This document shows, piece after piece, positions 1-8,794 of a stretch of 64,000 nucleotides of DNA. Source of the DNA: CAZYSK01 sp964649415 (GTDB lineage: Bacteria > Chloroflexota > Anaerolineae > B4-G1). The notes under the pieces are model-generated. The model made no database searches. It worked only from the letters and a program-made list of their open reading frames with translations, and had not been told where the DNA came from. The stretch spans positions 1 to 64,000 of the forward strand of contig CAZYSK010000012.1 of NCBI GenBank assembly GCA_964649415.1, in the 5' to 3' direction. Made by a program: the position numbers and the translations under genes. Every line of letters begins with the position of its first letter. Within the stretch, counting starts at the first letter, position 1.

Positions 1-359
1 ACGCCAGCAGCCCGCCGGTGGAGGTGCACTTCGCCGAGGAGCCCTTCGAGGAGGCTCCCACGGCGGCCGTCGTGGGCGACGGCAGTTGCTTCCGCCAGAT
101 CGAGTTCGCCGGCGTGCTCAAGGGCGCGCAGGATCCCGAGCTGGCGCAGGCGTGGGTGGACTTCATGCTGGGCCTGACCTTCCAGGAGGACATCCCGCTG
201 CACATGTTCATGTTCCCCGCTAACGAGAACGCGGCCCTGCCTGACGTGTTCGCCAACTTCGCCGCCATCCCGGAGCGCCCGGCCGAGGTGGACTACGCGG
301 CCATCGAGGCCAACCGGGAGGCGTGGGTCCAGGCGTGGACTGAGGTGGTGTTGCGCTGA
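1..359 (+). CDS. thiB: Thiamine-type ABC transporter substrate-binding protein, C-terminal part (5' end outside window)
   Basis: The reading frame is open from the window edge (first full codon at base 3) to TGA at 357-359, so only the last ~119 residues are present. They contain the family's closing segment: a CFRQIEFAGVLKG motif, a FMLGLTFQEDIP helix, FPANENAALP and a final helix with NREAWVQAWTE. This resembles the C-terminus of ThiB/TbpA-type periplasmic or lipid-anchored binding proteins, which deliver thiamine (or a phosphate ester) to the ThiP permease. The next gene is a ThiP-type permease in the same direction, which supports the call. The signal peptide and most ligand-binding residues are off the window, so the exact ligand cannot be judged. 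An iron(III)-binding protein of the same fold is the main alternative. Confidence 0.75.
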   Translation, partial: ASSPPVEVHFAEEPFEEAPTAAVVGDGSCFRQIEFAGVLKGAQDPELAQAWVDFMLGLTFQEDIPLHMFMFPANENAALPDVFANFAAIPERPAEVDYAAIEANREAWVQAWTEVVLR

Positions 360-452
360 GGGGGTGGGGAGACAAGGGGATGGGGAGACAAGGGGACAAG
401 GGGATGGGGGGACAAGGGGACACGGAGACAAGGGGACAGGGGGACGGAGGGG
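360..452 (+). repeat. G-rich GACAAGGGG-type short repeats
   Basis: Directly after the thiB stop the sequence consists of irregular copies of GACAAGGGGA and GATGGGGAGA. It is strongly purine-skewed, with about eight G4-G6 runs on the + strand. It leads straight into the heptamer array at 453. The formal reading frame of the permease starts inside it (ATG 380), but the residues encoded here (GRQGDKGMGGQGD) look like translated repeat. Spaced G-runs could form a quadruplex in the thiB-thiP mRNA; that is inference. Confidence 0.8.
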
Positions 453-2371
453 GCGTCAAACGTCGGGCGTCAGGCGTCGAGCGTCAAACGTCGGGCGTTG
501 AGCGGCAAGTGTCGAGCGTCAGGCGTCAGGCGTCAAACGTCGAACGTCAAACGTCAGGCGTCAGGCGTCAGGCGTCAAACGTCGAGCGGCAAGCGTCGGG
601 CGTCAGGCGTCGAGCGTCAAACGTCGGACGTCCTGCGTCTCGCCTCCGGCGTCTTGCATCTTGCGTCTTGCCTCTTGTATCTTGTGTCTTGCCTCTTGTT
701 TTCCTGCTGTTGTTCTACTTCTATCCTTTGGGCTCGATTCTGGCGCTGTCGTTTGCCCCGGAGGGACAGCCCAGCCTGGCGGCGGTGGGTGAGCTCCTGC
801 GCACGCCCTACTACCTGCGCACGCTGTGGTTCACCACCTGGCAGGCGGGGCTTTCGACGCTGCTGACGGTGGGGCTGGCGCTGCCCGGGGCCTACGTGTT
901 CGCGCGATACGATTTCCCCGGCAAGTCGCTGGTCCAGGCGCTGACGACCGTGCCCTTCGTGCTGCCCACCATGGTCGTGGCGCTGGCTTTCACCGCGCTG
1001 CTGGGCCCTCGGGGCCTGGTCAACGCGGCGCTGATGGGCGCGCTGGGGCTCGACCGCCCGCCGCTGGACCTCCAGTACCGGCTAGCGATCATCCTCCTGG
1101 CCCACGTGTTCTACAACTACGCGCTGGTGCTGCGGGTCGTGGGCACCTACTGGGCCAATCTCGACCCCCGGCTGGAGGAGGCCGCCCGCGTGCTGGGGGC
1201 CGGCCGATGGTGGGCGTTCCGCGAGGTGACGTGGCCGCGGCTGGTCCCGGCCATCGGCGCGGCGGCACTGTTGGTATTCATCTTCTGCTTCACGAGCTTC
1301 GGCGTGGTCCTGGTCCTCGGCGGGCCGCGCTTCGCCACGCTGGAGGTGGAGATCTACCGCCAGACGGTGCATTACCTCAACCTGCCGCTGGCGGCGGCTC
1401 TGTCCGTCGTCCAGATCCTGTTCACGCTGGCGCTGATGGGGGTCTACACGCGGCTGCAGGCGCGCGTGGCGCGCCCGGTGGAACTGCGCTCGCGGCGAGC
1501 CACCCAGCACCGGGCGCACACGTGGCGCGCGCGGTTGGTGGTCGGGGCCAACGTGGGACTGATGCTGGCGCTGCTGGTCGCGCCGCTGGTCGCGTTGCTG
1601 GCGCGTTCGGTGACGCTCTCCGGCGCGGGCGGGGTGTCGTTGGCCTCGTACGTCCAACTGTTCGAGAACCCCCGGGGCTCGGCCTTCTACGTGCCGCCGG
1701 TGGCGGCGGTGCGCAACTCGGTGGGGTTCGCGCTGGCGACGACGGGGCTGTCCGTCGTGCTGGGGCTGATGGCGGCGGCGATGCTGGACGGCGCGGGCGC
1801 GGCCGGCGGCGGGGGCACCGCTCACCGCCCCCGCCGTCGCGGGCAGCACGTGCGCCGGCTGCTGGATCCGCTGTTCATGCTGCCGCTGGGCACGTCGGCG
1901 GTGACGCTGGGACTGGGCTACGTCGTGGCGCTGGACGAGCCGCCGCTGAACCTGCGCACTTCGCCGCTGTTGGTCGTCCTGGCCCACACGCTCGTCGCGT
2001 TGCCTTTCGTCGTGCGCAGCGTGCTGCCGGCGCTGCGCACCATCGACCCCCACCTGCGCCAGGCAGCGGCGGTGCTGGGGGCTTCGCCCTGGCGCGTGTG
2101 GTGGGAGGTGGACCTGCCCATCGTGGCGCGGGCCGTGCTGGTGGGGGCGGTGTTCGCCTTCACCGTGTCGATGGGCGAGTTCGGAGCCACCAGCCTCATC
2201 GCCCGCCCGGAGCGTCCGACCATGCCGGTCGCCATCTACCGCTTCCTCGCCCGTCCCGGGGCGGCCAACTACGGCCAGGCGCTGGCCATGTCCACGCTGC
2301 TGATGCTGGTGTGCACGCTGGGCTTCCTGGCGATCGAGCGGTTTCGGGTGGGGGAGGTGGGGGAGTTTTAA
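380..2371 (+). CDS. thiP: Thiamine-type ABC transporter permease with two membrane domains
   Basis: This is a fused double permease that should form the membrane channel for the upstream binding protein. Two binding-protein-dependent transport modules are visible, each with the cytoplasmic EAA-type loop: EEAARVLGAGRWWAF near residue 270 and LRQAAAVLGASPWRVWWEV near residue 565. About twelve hydrophobic segments begin with VFLLLFYFYPLGSILALSF at ~residue 110. The first ~105 residues are low-complexity Arg/Gln/Ser/Val repeats encoded by the heptamer array and are probably not part of a normal permease. The true start may be GTG 509 or TTG 668, and no strong ribosome site decides it. No ThiQ ATPase follows. 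FbpB-type iron permeases share this architecture, so the substrate rests on the thiB-like neighbour. Confidence 0.8.
   Translation: MGRQGDKGMGGQGDTETRGQGDGGGVKRRASGVERQTSGVERQVSSVRRQASNVERQTSGVRRQASNVERQASGVRRRASNVGRPASRLRRLASCVLPLVSCVLPLVFLLLFYFYPLGSILALSFAPEGQPSLAAVGELLRTPYYLRTLWFTTWQAGLSTLLTVGLALPGAYVFARYDFPGKSLVQALTTVPFVLPTMVVALAFTALLGPRGLVNAALMGALGLDRPPLDLQYRLAIILLAHVFYNYALVLRVVGTYWANLDPRLEEAARVLGAGRWWAFREVTWPRLVPAIGAAALLVFIFCFTSFGVVLVLGGPRFATLEVEIYRQTVHYLNLPLAAALSVVQILFTLALMGVYTRLQARVARPVELRSRRATQHRAHTWRARLVVGANVGLMLALLVAPLVALLARSVTLSGAGGVSLASYVQLFENPRGSAFYVPPVAAVRNSVGFALATTGLSVVLGLMAAAMLDGAGAAGGGGTAHRPRRRGQHVRRLLDPLFMLPLGTSAVTLGLGYVVALDEPPLNLRTSPLLVVLAHTLVALPFVVRSVLPALRTIDPHLRQAAAVLGASPWRVWWEVDLPIVARAVLVGAVFAFTVSMGEFGATSLIARPERPTMPVAIYRFLARPGAANYGQALAMSTLLMLVCTLGFLAIERFRVGEVGEF
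453..697 (+). repeat. Heptanucleotide tandem array, 35 units in perfect 7-bp register
   Basis: The 245 bases divide exactly into 35 heptamers. The first ~25 units are variants of GCGTCAA, ACGTCGG, GCGTCAG and GCGTCGA. The last ~9 shift to GCGTCTT, GCCTCTT and GTATCTT without losing register. Because 7 is not a multiple of 3, all frames stay open and a translation shows a 7-residue period (RRQASNV, ERQTSGV, then SCVLPLV). The array overlaps the 5' end of the permease frame and ends at its first membrane segment. Short tandem heptamers are known from cyanobacteria and other bacteria with large genomes, and their role is unclear. Confidence 0.9.
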
Positions 2372-2389
2372 TTGCTACTTCCTCTATCG

Positions 2390-2418
2390 TTGACACCGCG
2401 GCAGCAGTGTAGTAGAAT
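2390..2418 (+). promoter_or_regulatory. Consensus sigma-70-type promoter of structured RNA copy 1
   Basis: TTGACA at 2390-2395, a 17-nt spacer and TAGAAT at 2413-2418. It starts 18 bases after the permease stop and 508 bases before the next gene, and no plausible coding frame follows directly. A promoter of the same design precedes the second RNA copy at 13847. Confidence 0.7.
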
Positions 2419-2424
2419 GGGCTT

Positions 2425-2600
2425 TGGTCACGAGACGTTACACCATCTGACATAGGCACGGAATCCGCTCAGGATTCGTAGCTTTCTAGGATTAGTCTCT
2501 GGGGGCGGGGACGAAGATGCGCGAGCAAGGTGTGCGCGCGACAGTGTGTATCCTCTGCTGCGGTCGAGGACCTCGACTGCACCTCTTTGATTGTCCCCGA
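2425..2600 (+). ncRNA. Candidate structured small RNA, copy 1
   Basis: The stretch after the promoter has no credible gene but several stems. They are GAATCC/GGATTC with a 5-nt loop (2461-2477), a long-range stem CGGGGAC (2506-2512) with GTCCCCG (2593-2599), and an 8-bp hairpin 2560-2567/2573-2580 with a 5-nt loop. The hairpin is flanked by TCCTCTG two bases before and CTCTT two bases after. The block 2551-2587 has the same 37-nt geometry as 14013-14049, with compensatory stem changes between the copies. The pyrimidine motifs could pair with Shine-Dalgarno sequences (inference). A long leader for the ATPase gene at 2926 is the alternative reading. I cannot assign a known RNA family. Confidence 0.45.
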
Positions 2601-2610
2601 TTGATCTGTT

Positions 2611-2925
2611 CCGCCTTGCTCGATTGCTCAAGGAACACCCAAGAGCGATGCCAGGAGGTGTCGCGACATAACGCACTACATCGGGGCGTCTGACCCTGGT
2701 GTAGCGCGCTCGTTGCAGCCAATAATACCAGCCAATTGTCCACTGGTGGTACCCAGGGCGGTACTCAAGGGACTTGAGTCGCCAGGGCGCAGATGGATGG
2801 CATGGACAGCCGTGTGGCGAGGGGGCCGATGGTGCTTGCCGTCCCTACGATTCGGTCTGCTCTCTGGCGGCAGCGTGTACGTTGCACGGTGACTTTGGAC
2901 ACATACACCGGAGCCAGGAGGATGT
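2611..2925 (+). other. Non-coding stretch before the first ATPase gene
   Basis: No reading frame here shows recognisable protein features or a good ribosome site. The last bases (around 2910-2922) hold CAGGAGGATGT, the ribosome site of the gene at 2926. I see no further promoter or hairpin that I can support. Confidence 0.4.
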
Positions 2926-4383
2926 ATGCCGAATCCCTACAACTACAGCACTGTGGTGACCGATTCCGACATGTTCTTCGGGCGTAGGGCGATCCTGAAC
3001 GACCTGTACACGCGCTTGCGCAATATGCAGAGTGTATCCATCGTAGGGATGCGAAGGATTGGCAAATCGTCGTTGCAGCATCGTCTGGTGCAGACGCTGG
3101 CGGCCGAATTGGGGCCGGCTTTCGTCCCGCTTTACGTCAACCTGCAAGATGCCCGCTATCATACGCTCTGTGGTTTCGTGAGCACGATCGCTGCGAAGCT
3201 GAACGAGCAACTGGGCGTGCCCCTGCCGGTGGATGATGTGCGGGATATGTCCCATTTCTCGCACATGGTCGAGCTGTTGAGCGGGAATGGCGCGCCCTGG
3301 TCCCATCCACAGGAGCCTGGCATCTCACCGGCGGAGGAATCTCCGGGGAGGGGACACCTCACCGGCCTGCGCCGGAAGCTCGCCGAATACTTCGACGAGG
3401 GTGAACTGCGCACCCTCTGTTTTGACCTGGGCATGCGCTACGATGATCTGCCGGAAGGTGCGAAAGCGGCGAAGGCAATGGAGTTGGTCAGCTATCTCGA
3501 CCGGCGCGGCCGGGTGCGCGAGCTGGTGCAGATGTGCAGGCAACGGCGTCCGCACGTCGCTTGGGCGCACGCGCCAGAAGCCGCTCCGGGGGTTCCGCCT
3601 CACGCTCGGAGCACTTCACGTGGGCAATCGCTTCACCTGGTCCTGTGTCTGGACGAGTTCGAGGTGCTCATGAAGCATCCTGAGGAGTTCGGTGACGACT
3701 TCTTCGATGCGCTGCGCGCCCTGGGACAGCACGCCGAGCTGGCCATGGTCACGGCATCGCGAAGACCGCTGTTTGACCTGAGCCAGGGCAGTGGATGGAC
3801 ATCCCCATTCCCCAACATCTTCGCGCAGGTGGATCTGGGCCTGTTGACCGCTGACGCGGCCCGAGCGCTGCGGAGCCAACCTTACGCGCGGGAGGCAATC
3901 ACGCTTTCGCGGGCGGACGAAGCGCTGCTCGATGAACTCGGCGGGCGTCATCCGTTGTTTCTGCAGATGGCTTGCTATCACTTGTACGAGGCACTGCGCC
4001 AGCCCGAATCTGGCCACGCGGATGGGGACGTCGGTGAAACCGTGCGGAAACGCTTCAGCCACGACGCGGAATTGCACTTCGAGCGGGTGCTGCATCATCT
4101 GGATGACCGAGAGAGGGCGGCTCTAGGATCAGCCGTCGGCCCGACACCTCGCACCTGGGCGGAGCGGGCCGGCCAGCGGGGACGCGGGCTGTTGCGGGCC
4201 GTGCGGCACGCCATCGCTCGCCAGGACAGCCGCGAGGGAACGGCCGAGCGCGTCTTGAAGCGCCTGGAGCGCCGGGGCATAGTCGTGGAACGCGCCGGCG
4301 ACGGTTGGGAGACCTTCAGCGCTGCGTTCACCGGATACGTGCGACAGCAGGCGTATCGGCCGCCCGGCCGGGCAAGTCACTGA
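2926..4383 (+). CDS. Clade A P-loop ATPase with inserted effector-associated-type domain
   Basis: A 485-residue soluble ATPase of the STAND/AAA-like type. It opens with the clade signature NPYNY...MFFGRR, has Walker A GMRRIGKSS (residues 41-49), Walker B LHLVLCLDEFE (~237-247), a sensor-like VTASRR (~275-280) and a helical lid plus winged-helix-like C-terminus. Between the two Walker motifs (residues ~144-213, bases ~3355-3565) sits an extra helical module with LRRKLAEYFDEGELRTL, CFDLGMRYDDLP and LDRRGRVREL. It resembles the effector-associated/death-like domains fused to STAND, TIR and caspase proteins. The homologue at 24813 lacks it at the same point. ATG 2926 has a strong AGGAGG site. It lies 18 bases before the membrane ATPase at 4402, probably as one operon. 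Its role is likely signal-dependent NTP-driven switching; the partner is unknown. Confidence 0.75.
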   Translation: MPNPYNYSTVVTDSDMFFGRRAILNDLYTRLRNMQSVSIVGMRRIGKSSLQHRLVQTLAAELGPAFVPLYVNLQDARYHTLCGFVSTIAAKLNEQLGVPLPVDDVRDMSHFSHMVELLSGNGAPWSHPQEPGISPAEESPGRGHLTGLRRKLAEYFDEGELRTLCFDLGMRYDDLPEGAKAAKAMELVSYLDRRGRVRELVQMCRQRRPHVAWAHAPEAAPGVPPHARSTSRGQSLHLVLCLDEFEVLMKHPEEFGDDFFDALRALGQHAELAMVTASRRPLFDLSQGSGWTSPFPNIFAQVDLGLLTADAARALRSQPYAREAITLSRADEALLDELGGRHPLFLQMACYHLYEALRQPESGHADGDVGETVRKRFSHDAELHFERVLHHLDDRERAALGSAVGPTPRTWAERAGQRGRGLLRAVRHAIARQDSREGTAERVLKRLERRGIVVERAGDGWETFSAAFTGYVRQQAYRPPGRASH

Positions 4384-4401
4384 CGCGAGGAGGCTGTCTG
4401 A

Positions 4402-6936
4402 GTGGGTCTTTCCAGTCAACAACGCGGGGATCGTCCGAGGTCGGCTATCCTGCTGCTACCGGAGTCACTTCGACTGACCTACCAGGTTTTGTTCAAGCCG
4501 TTCGAGCTGAACGAGGAGCTACGAAAGACCGGTTCGTACCTGGCCACGAATGTGCCGGTGTGGGGCGTTCGCAGCGGCCTGAGCCCTGAGGAGCGCCGCA
4601 TCGTTGCCCGGGCGCTGGTGGCGGTCGTCCTGGGCGCTATACTCTGGCCTGCTGTCGCTCTGCTGGCGATGTCCCCCACGGGGCTTGGCCCGCGGGTGGA
4701 CGATGTGCTGTGGTGGGCCAATCTTCTCGCCGCCGCCCTCGCCGGTCTCTCGATGGGAGTTGCGGGTCTGCTCTTCGTGGGCATCTCATTCGGCGTGAGC
4801 GTGGGGGGCGCCGTCAGCCTGGCCGGCAGCCTGGCTGCCGTCGCGGGCAGCGCGCGGGTGTTGGACTGGATTGGAGCAGGGCCGACGACGCTGATGCCCA
4901 GCGCAATCGCCTTCGGGCTGGGCGCCGGTGTATGCGGTATGGTTCTGGGCTTTGCCGCCATCGCGGCCTTTCCACTGCGCCCGGCCGCGCGGTGCTTCCG
5001 CACGCTGTGCGTTCTCGGTGGAAGCCTGGCGGTTTTCGCGTACAGCGCCGGACGGGACCCCGGCGCGGTGGTCGGCGGTATCGTCCTGGCCGTTCCCTTC
5101 GCTCTGGGGTTCCTGGTTGGGTATTTCGTGGGCTATCGGCGCCTTTTTCCGTACGTGCTCGAGCTGATCTGGCAGGTCGGGCTCGCCGGGCTTGGGTTCC
5201 TCTCGTTTGGACTGGGTGGGTCGGGGAAGCTGGTATATGGCCTGTATCGTCTCTCGCCGGCGGGATGTGATGAACTGATCTGGTTCCGGCTGTTGACGCT
5301 GGATAGACACCTGGCCTGGCTGGCGCTGAGGGGCGACCGCCAATTCGCGCTGGAGGCTATCGTCGAGGTGGCCCGCAGCTTCCGCCAGGGATGGGCGGCT
5401 GAGTCGGCGCTGACCATCATCATGGCCCACGACCTACGCGGCTGCAAGCGCATTCCGGACATCGCTGGAGTCGCAGCCCTGTTGAGCTGGTTTCCCCAGG
5501 CGATTGACCTCCCCTCTCTGGACCTCCGGCGGACCGTCACGCTGATGAACGAGGTGAGTCAGAACGTGGAGGCGGCGACGCGGGCCCTGGATGGCCCCGG
5601 CTGGCCGATTCACTTGCGCAAAGCTGAGGGCAACCTGGATGCGCTCGAGGAGACGCTGGAGCAAATGGCGGAGCGCGCGGCCAGGTGGCTGCGCCCGATT
5701 GTGCAGTGCTGGCAGAAGACGATTGGGCAGGCGCTGGCGGACGTGGCCAAAGACACGGGGCCTGTGCTGATCGAGAACTGCTACGTCTGGGGTGTTCCGA
5801 TTCCGCCAGAGCATGAGAACGTGTTCGTCGGGCGCGAGGATCTGCTGGCCAAGATTCAGGAGAACCTGGCCGCCATGCACAAACCGACACTCGTCCTGTA
5901 CGGCCAGCGCCGCACGGGCAAGACCTCTCTGCTCCTGCAACTGCCGAACCGTCTGCCGGCCGATCACGTTCCCGTTTTCGTGGACCTGCAGAAGACGCCA
6001 CCGGTCGACGGTCTGAGCCGCTTCCTCTACGCCATGGCGCGCGAGGCGGTGCGCCAAGCGGACCGGAAGCGGCGCATCGCGCTGCCGCCGGTGGAGCTCG
6101 AGGATTTCGACCGCCGAGGGGCGATTGCGTTCTACGACTGGCTGGACCACGCGCGCCTGCAGTTGGACGGTCGCCTGTTGCTGTTCACGCTGGATGAGTT
6201 CGAGAGTATCCAGGAGGCGACCGAGCGGGGACGCCTGGAAGGCGCGGTCCTGGACGTGCTGCGGCACCTGATTCAGCATCATTCCTCCTGGCTCGTCTTG
6301 CTTTTCGCCGGCGTGCGCACGCTGGAGCAGATGGGGCGCAACTGGCATTCATACTTCATCAGCGTCAGGCCCCTCCGTGTCAGCTACCTGGACCCAGAGG
6401 CGGCCCGGAAGCTGATCCTGCTGCCCGCCCAGTCCCACCCGATTCGCTACGATGAGCAGGCGGTGGAGGCGATCCTCAAGGCCACGAGCGCGCAGCCATT
6501 CCTGGTGCAAGCGGTCTGTTTCGAGCTGATTCAGCATCTGAACAGCCCGCGCCGGCGCGTGGCGGGGCCGTACGGCAGGGTCACGTTGCGCGATGCCCGT
6601 CAGGCAATCCGCCAGGCTGTGCGTCGGGCACATCCCTATTTCTACGATCTGTGGGCCAATTCGAGCGGCCCGGAGCGACTGATCCAGGCGAACCTGGCCT
6701 ATAGTCAGGGCGGGTGGGCGCGATCCGGTGACCTGGGCAAGGGCCTGGACCCGCAGGCCATTCATCAAGCTGTCCAGCGACTCAGGCAGCGGGAGATCCT
6801 CGAACGAGAGGACAAGGAATACCGCTTCCAGGTGCCCATGATGCGGCGGTGGATCGGTGAGGAAATCTCCCTGGAGGCCGTGCGCGTGGCCAGCCAATCG
6901 CCCTCGGACGTCGTGAGACAGCGGGGTCGGGAGTGA
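4402..6936 (+). CDS. Clade B membrane-anchored P-loop ATPase
   Basis: 844 residues starting at GTG 4402 behind GAGGAGG. The N-terminus has an amphipathic LTYQVLFKPFELNEELRK segment that recurs in the clade B protein at 26392. Then come about seven hydrophobic helices (residues ~68-280), a helical linker (~280-460), and a C-terminal ATPase. That domain has NVFVGREDLL, Walker A GQRRTGKTS (~501-509), the conserved VPVFVDLQ strand, Walker B LLFTLDEFES (~597-606), RPLRVSYLD, and a final winged-helix-like region with REILEREDKEYRFQVP. It follows the clade A ATPase at 2926 and precedes the repeat/stalk protein at 6940 by 3 bases, so the three probably form one transcript. The likely role is a membrane-bound partner that relays an envelope signal to the soluble ATPase. 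This is inference, and no enzymatic output domain is visible. Confidence 0.7.
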   Translation: MGLSSQQRGDRPRSAILLLPESLRLTYQVLFKPFELNEELRKTGSYLATNVPVWGVRSGLSPEERRIVARALVAVVLGAILWPAVALLAMSPTGLGPRVDDVLWWANLLAAALAGLSMGVAGLLFVGISFGVSVGGAVSLAGSLAAVAGSARVLDWIGAGPTTLMPSAIAFGLGAGVCGMVLGFAAIAAFPLRPAARCFRTLCVLGGSLAVFAYSAGRDPGAVVGGIVLAVPFALGFLVGYFVGYRRLFPYVLELIWQVGLAGLGFLSFGLGGSGKLVYGLYRLSPAGCDELIWFRLLTLDRHLAWLALRGDRQFALEAIVEVARSFRQGWAAESALTIIMAHDLRGCKRIPDIAGVAALLSWFPQAIDLPSLDLRRTVTLMNEVSQNVEAATRALDGPGWPIHLRKAEGNLDALEETLEQMAERAARWLRPIVQCWQKTIGQALADVAKDTGPVLIENCYVWGVPIPPEHENVFVGREDLLAKIQENLAAMHKPTLVLYGQRRTGKTSLLLQLPNRLPADHVPVFVDLQKTPPVDGLSRFLYAMAREAVRQADRKRRIALPPVELEDFDRRGAIAFYDWLDHARLQLDGRLLLFTLDEFESIQEATERGRLEGAVLDVLRHLIQHHSSWLVLLFAGVRTLEQMGRNWHSYFISVRPLRVSYLDPEAARKLILLPAQSHPIRYDEQAVEAILKATSAQPFLVQAVCFELIQHLNSPRRRVAGPYGRVTLRDARQAIRQAVRRAHPYFYDLWANSSGPERLIQANLAYSQGGWARSGDLGKGLDPQAIHQAVQRLRQREILEREDKEYRFQVPMMRRWIGEEISLEAVRVASQSPSDVVRQRGRE

Positions 6937-6939
6937 GAG

Positions 6940-8610
6940 ATGGCTTTGTCATTGGGCGAGGCGGGGTGGCAGCTCGGGCTGGCCGGGCTATACAACCAGG
7001 CCAGGCAGCACGAGCTTGAGGAATGCTGGTCGGAGGCGGTGGGTCTCTACCTCAGGATCCTCACGGAGGAGTCGAACTACAAGGACGTGCCGGCGCGGCT
7101 GGCCAACGCCGTCGAGGAGCAGAAACTGCAGACGCTGTACGGGCAGGCGCGTGAACACGCGAAGAGCCAGGCCTGGGTGGAGGCGGTCAAGACGTTGCAG
7201 GAACTGGAGCGCATCAGGCCGGGGTACAAGGACAGCGCGGCTCTGCTGGACGAGGCCAAGCGACAGAAGCGACTGCGCGATCTATACGAGGACGCGCAGA
7301 GGGCACTCAACGGCGGAGAGTGGGCATCGGCTATCGAGGCTTTCAGCAAGGTGCTGCGGATCGAGCCCGAGTACAGGGATGCGGCGGTCAAGCGTGCCAT
7401 AGCCGAGCGCCAGGAGCGCCTCGTCGATCTGTACGCCCAGGCCGAATCACACATGGCATCCGAGTACTGGTCGGAGGCGGCAGAGGCGCTCCAGGAGATC
7501 AAGGAGATGTCTCCCTCCTACCGGGGGGTGGATCGCATGTTGGAGCAGGCGTTGCGAGGCCAGCAGATCTTTGAGCGCTACCGGCAGGGGGTGCAACTCT
7601 ATGAGGATGCCGAGTGGGAGCAGGCGATTCAACACCTGGAGGAGGTCCAGCGCCTGGAGCCCGGCTACCGCGACGTGGAGGGGATGCTCGAGCGGGCGCG
7701 GAGGGCGCAGCGCATTCACGGGCTGTACGCCGAGGCACGGCAGCTTGAAGTAGAGGAGCAGTGGATCGAGGCCATCCGTGCCTATTCGGGCATCATCGAG
7801 CTGGATCCCAACCACGGGGATGCGAGAGCCGGACTGGCGCGGGTCAGCGCCGCCGAATTGGGGCGGGGCCAGCCGTCCGACGCCGAGCGCCGCGAGCGTG
7901 TCGTGGCCGTTGTGGCGGCTGTGTTGGTCGTCGGGGTCGTGAGTTGCCTGTTCTTCTGGCCACCATCGCGCCTCGTTGCCGGCGTCCTGCACACGCGTAC
8001 GCCGGCTGCCACGGCCATGCCGTCGGCGACGGCGTCCGTGCCCATCGTGCCTACGCCCTCGCCAGCGCGTACGGCGACACCCACCGCCAGCCCGACACCG
8101 ACGGAGACGGCGGAGCCAGCGGAGATCGTGCGCACGCCCACGGAGACCGCACGGCCAAGGCCAACGGACATCCCCACACCGGAACCGACGGTGACCCGGA
8201 CGCCATCGCCCACGTTCACGCGGACGCCAGCCAGGACGCCTATCCCGACACCCACTCCGACCCACACGCCCACGCCTGTTCCACCGCGCCTGGTGAGACC
8301 CGAGCAGGGGGCGGAGGTGGGAAAAGACCACGCCACGCGCGTGGTATTCGAGTGGGCGGGTGAACTGGGGCCGGATCAGGTCTTTCGCGTGCTGGTGCGC
8401 CATAGCAACACCGGGCAGGCACTCACGAGTCCTGACCTCGTGACCTCGCCCTGGGTTGCCGAGTTGCCTGACGGGTACGTCGGGGAGTGTCGCTGGCAGG
8501 TGGTGGTCGTTTGGAACGGCGAGACCGTGGCCAGTTCCGACGATTGGAATTTCTGGTTTGCGCCCTTCTCGCATCCGTCACCACCAGACCCCACGCCGGT
8601 GATACCGTAG
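6940..8610 (+). CDS. TPR-like repeat protein with membrane anchor and Pro/Thr stalk
   Basis: 556 residues. Six helical repeats of ~50 residues occupy ~13-310, each with the pattern LYxxA...W..AI..L..I...P.Y.DV, as in LYGQAREHAKSQAWVEAV. A single membrane helix VVAVVAAVLVVGVVSCLFF follows (~323-342). Next comes a ~90-residue Pro/Thr-rich stalk and a C-terminal beta-rich domain (PRLVRPEQGAEV onward, Trp- and Val-rich, fibronectin-like). The topology implied is cytoplasmic repeats and an extracytoplasmic domain. The start (ATG 6940) lies 3 bases after the ATPase stop, so translation is probably coupled. Together with the ATPases this looks like a transmembrane adaptor or receptor whose cytoplasmic repeats would bind a protein partner (inference). 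The family of the outer domain is not identified. Confidence 0.65.
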   Translation: MALSLGEAGWQLGLAGLYNQARQHELEECWSEAVGLYLRILTEESNYKDVPARLANAVEEQKLQTLYGQAREHAKSQAWVEAVKTLQELERIRPGYKDSAALLDEAKRQKRLRDLYEDAQRALNGGEWASAIEAFSKVLRIEPEYRDAAVKRAIAERQERLVDLYAQAESHMASEYWSEAAEALQEIKEMSPSYRGVDRMLEQALRGQQIFERYRQGVQLYEDAEWEQAIQHLEEVQRLEPGYRDVEGMLERARRAQRIHGLYAEARQLEVEEQWIEAIRAYSGIIELDPNHGDARAGLARVSAAELGRGQPSDAERRERVVAVVAAVLVVGVVSCLFFWPPSRLVAGVLHTRTPAATAMPSATASVPIVPTPSPARTATPTASPTPTETAEPAEIVRTPTETARPRPTDIPTPEPTVTRTPSPTFTRTPARTPIPTPTPTHTPTPVPPRLVRPEQGAEVGKDHATRVVFEWAGELGPDQVFRVLVRHSNTGQALTSPDLVTSPWVAELPDGYVGECRWQVVVVWNGETVASSDDWNFWFAPFSHPSPPDPTPVIP

Positions 8611-8794
8611 CCTCCATCAGGATCAAGACACGGAGGAGAAGCCTTCATAGCGGGCGGCTGCATCGCCCGGCTGTGGAGGCTGTGTGGCGGACGGGCCGCG
8701 GGGAGGGCGGCAGGTAGCTATGGGCAGCGCGGGATGGATATCTTGCCTGCGGCGCGATCACGGGCCGCAGTGTGGACGGAGGTGGGGGGGCGGG

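Noticed and set aside
453..697. Possible CRISPR array
   Set aside because: Units are contiguous 7-mers without spacers and no cas gene is near.
1082..2053. Long minus-strand frame opposite the permease
   Set aside because: Arg/Gln/His-rich shadow with no start context or family pattern.
826..2412. Long open frame of 528 codons within the permease gene in another frame
   Set aside because: Its translation is Gly/Ala/Arg/Pro-rich without hydrophobic or domain pattern, a by-product of high GC, whereas the 380 frame has clear permease motifs.
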